Source: an uncultured Clostridia bacterium
Lineage (GTDB): Bacteria; Bacillota; Clostridia; TANB77; CAG-508
DNA: 64,000 nt
NCBI GenBank assembly: GCA_948524275.1
Contig: CAOSLI010000001.1
Location: forward strand, 248,001 to 312,000
Reading direction: 5' to 3'
Shown in pieces: positions 63,899-64,000 of this stretch. The translations under genes were made by a program, and so were the position numbers. Numbering within the stretch: position 1 is the first letter of the stretch; the number at the start of each line of letters is the position of its first letter. The notes beneath the pieces were generated by a model. It saw only the letters and a program-made list of their open reading frames with translations, was not told where the DNA came from and searched no databases.

Positions 63899-64000
63899 AT
63901 GGATTTATTACAAGGAACATATCTTGCAAACAAAGGCGGTTTTGGATTTGTTAAATTAGATGACAGCGAATCTTCAGATATATTCATAGCAAAAGAAAAT
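63899..64000 (+). CDS. rnr: Ribonuclease R, N-terminal start (cut by window end)
   Basis: ATG 63899 after AGAAAGGA. The 34 visible residues hold N-K-G-G-F-G-F-V and D-I-F-I, the cold-shock OB pattern at the front of RNase R. The usual N-terminal helix-turn-helix is absent, so it may be a short form. Confidence 0.7.
   Translation, partial: MDLLQGTYLANKGGFGFVKLDDSESSDIFIAKEN

Noticed and set aside
1..64000. tRNA genes, including a candidate four-base tRNA-Gly
   Set aside because: I saw no cloverleaf with a GTTCRA-type T-loop in any spacer; the relevant tRNA must be outside this window.

Overview
The window is AT-rich DNA from a spore-forming member of the Clostridia. It carries spoVS, a SpoIIM-like gene, a ytfJ/GerW-like gene, rny-ymdB, recA-recX, scpA and secG-rnr. 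Intergenic spacers are short, ribosome binding sites are strong AGGAGG-type, and sigma-A promoters have TTGACA/TATAAT boxes. The species cannot be named from sequence alone; an uncultured gut lineage is plausible.

Layout. 1-15,627: host chromosome (tmcAL end, EndoQ-like nuclease, SpoIIM-like protein, xerD, an HD-domain protein, rny, two tandem small-gene cassettes, a candidate structured RNA of about 580 nt, a CorB-like membrane protein, ymdB, spoVS, a peptide-binding protein, recA, recX, scpA). 15,651-59,895: a prophage of about 44 kb inserted in the 5' end of a pilin-like gene, bounded by a 35-bp att repeat with one mismatch. Its order is integrase and repressor (left), early genes and replication (split SNF2 helicase, SSB-like protein, primase-helicase, candidate origin), a DNA-modification block (C5 methylase, PP-loop enzyme, VRR-NUC, metK, ParB-methylase fusion), packaging and head genes, a siphovirus tail, lysis genes, an amidoligase/GGCT pair, and a reverse transcriptase plus ExoIII-like pair at the right end. 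59,841-64,000: host again (GLUG-repeat pilin-like protein with a phage-supplied 5' end, DUF2953 protein, ytfJ-like, RusA-like, secG, start of rnr).

The main discovery is a recoding rule. Ten conserved reading frames are each one base out of phase at some point, and in every case the break lies exactly at an in-frame CGG codon followed by A or T. Reading the four bases CGGA or CGGT as one glycine (equivalently, skipping the C and reading GGA/GGT) restores the full protein each time. The sites are in host genes (SpoIIM-like, CorB-like, SBP, recX) and phage genes (C5 methylase twice, portal twice, tail chaperone, tape measure). Reading all genes on both strands, I found only one other in-frame CGG, a CGGG in a small gene at 8437-8751 that looks foreign by codon use. 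CGA, CGC, CGT, AGA and AGG are used normally. The pattern suggests that CGG has no normal arginine reading in this organism and acts as a general +1 shift signal, either through a four-base-reading tRNA-Gly or through out-of-frame entry of tRNA-Gly at a hungry CGG codon, as at the Ty3 AGU codon. The tail chaperone would need a -1 shift at A AAA AAC and then a +1 shift at CGGT in the same protein.
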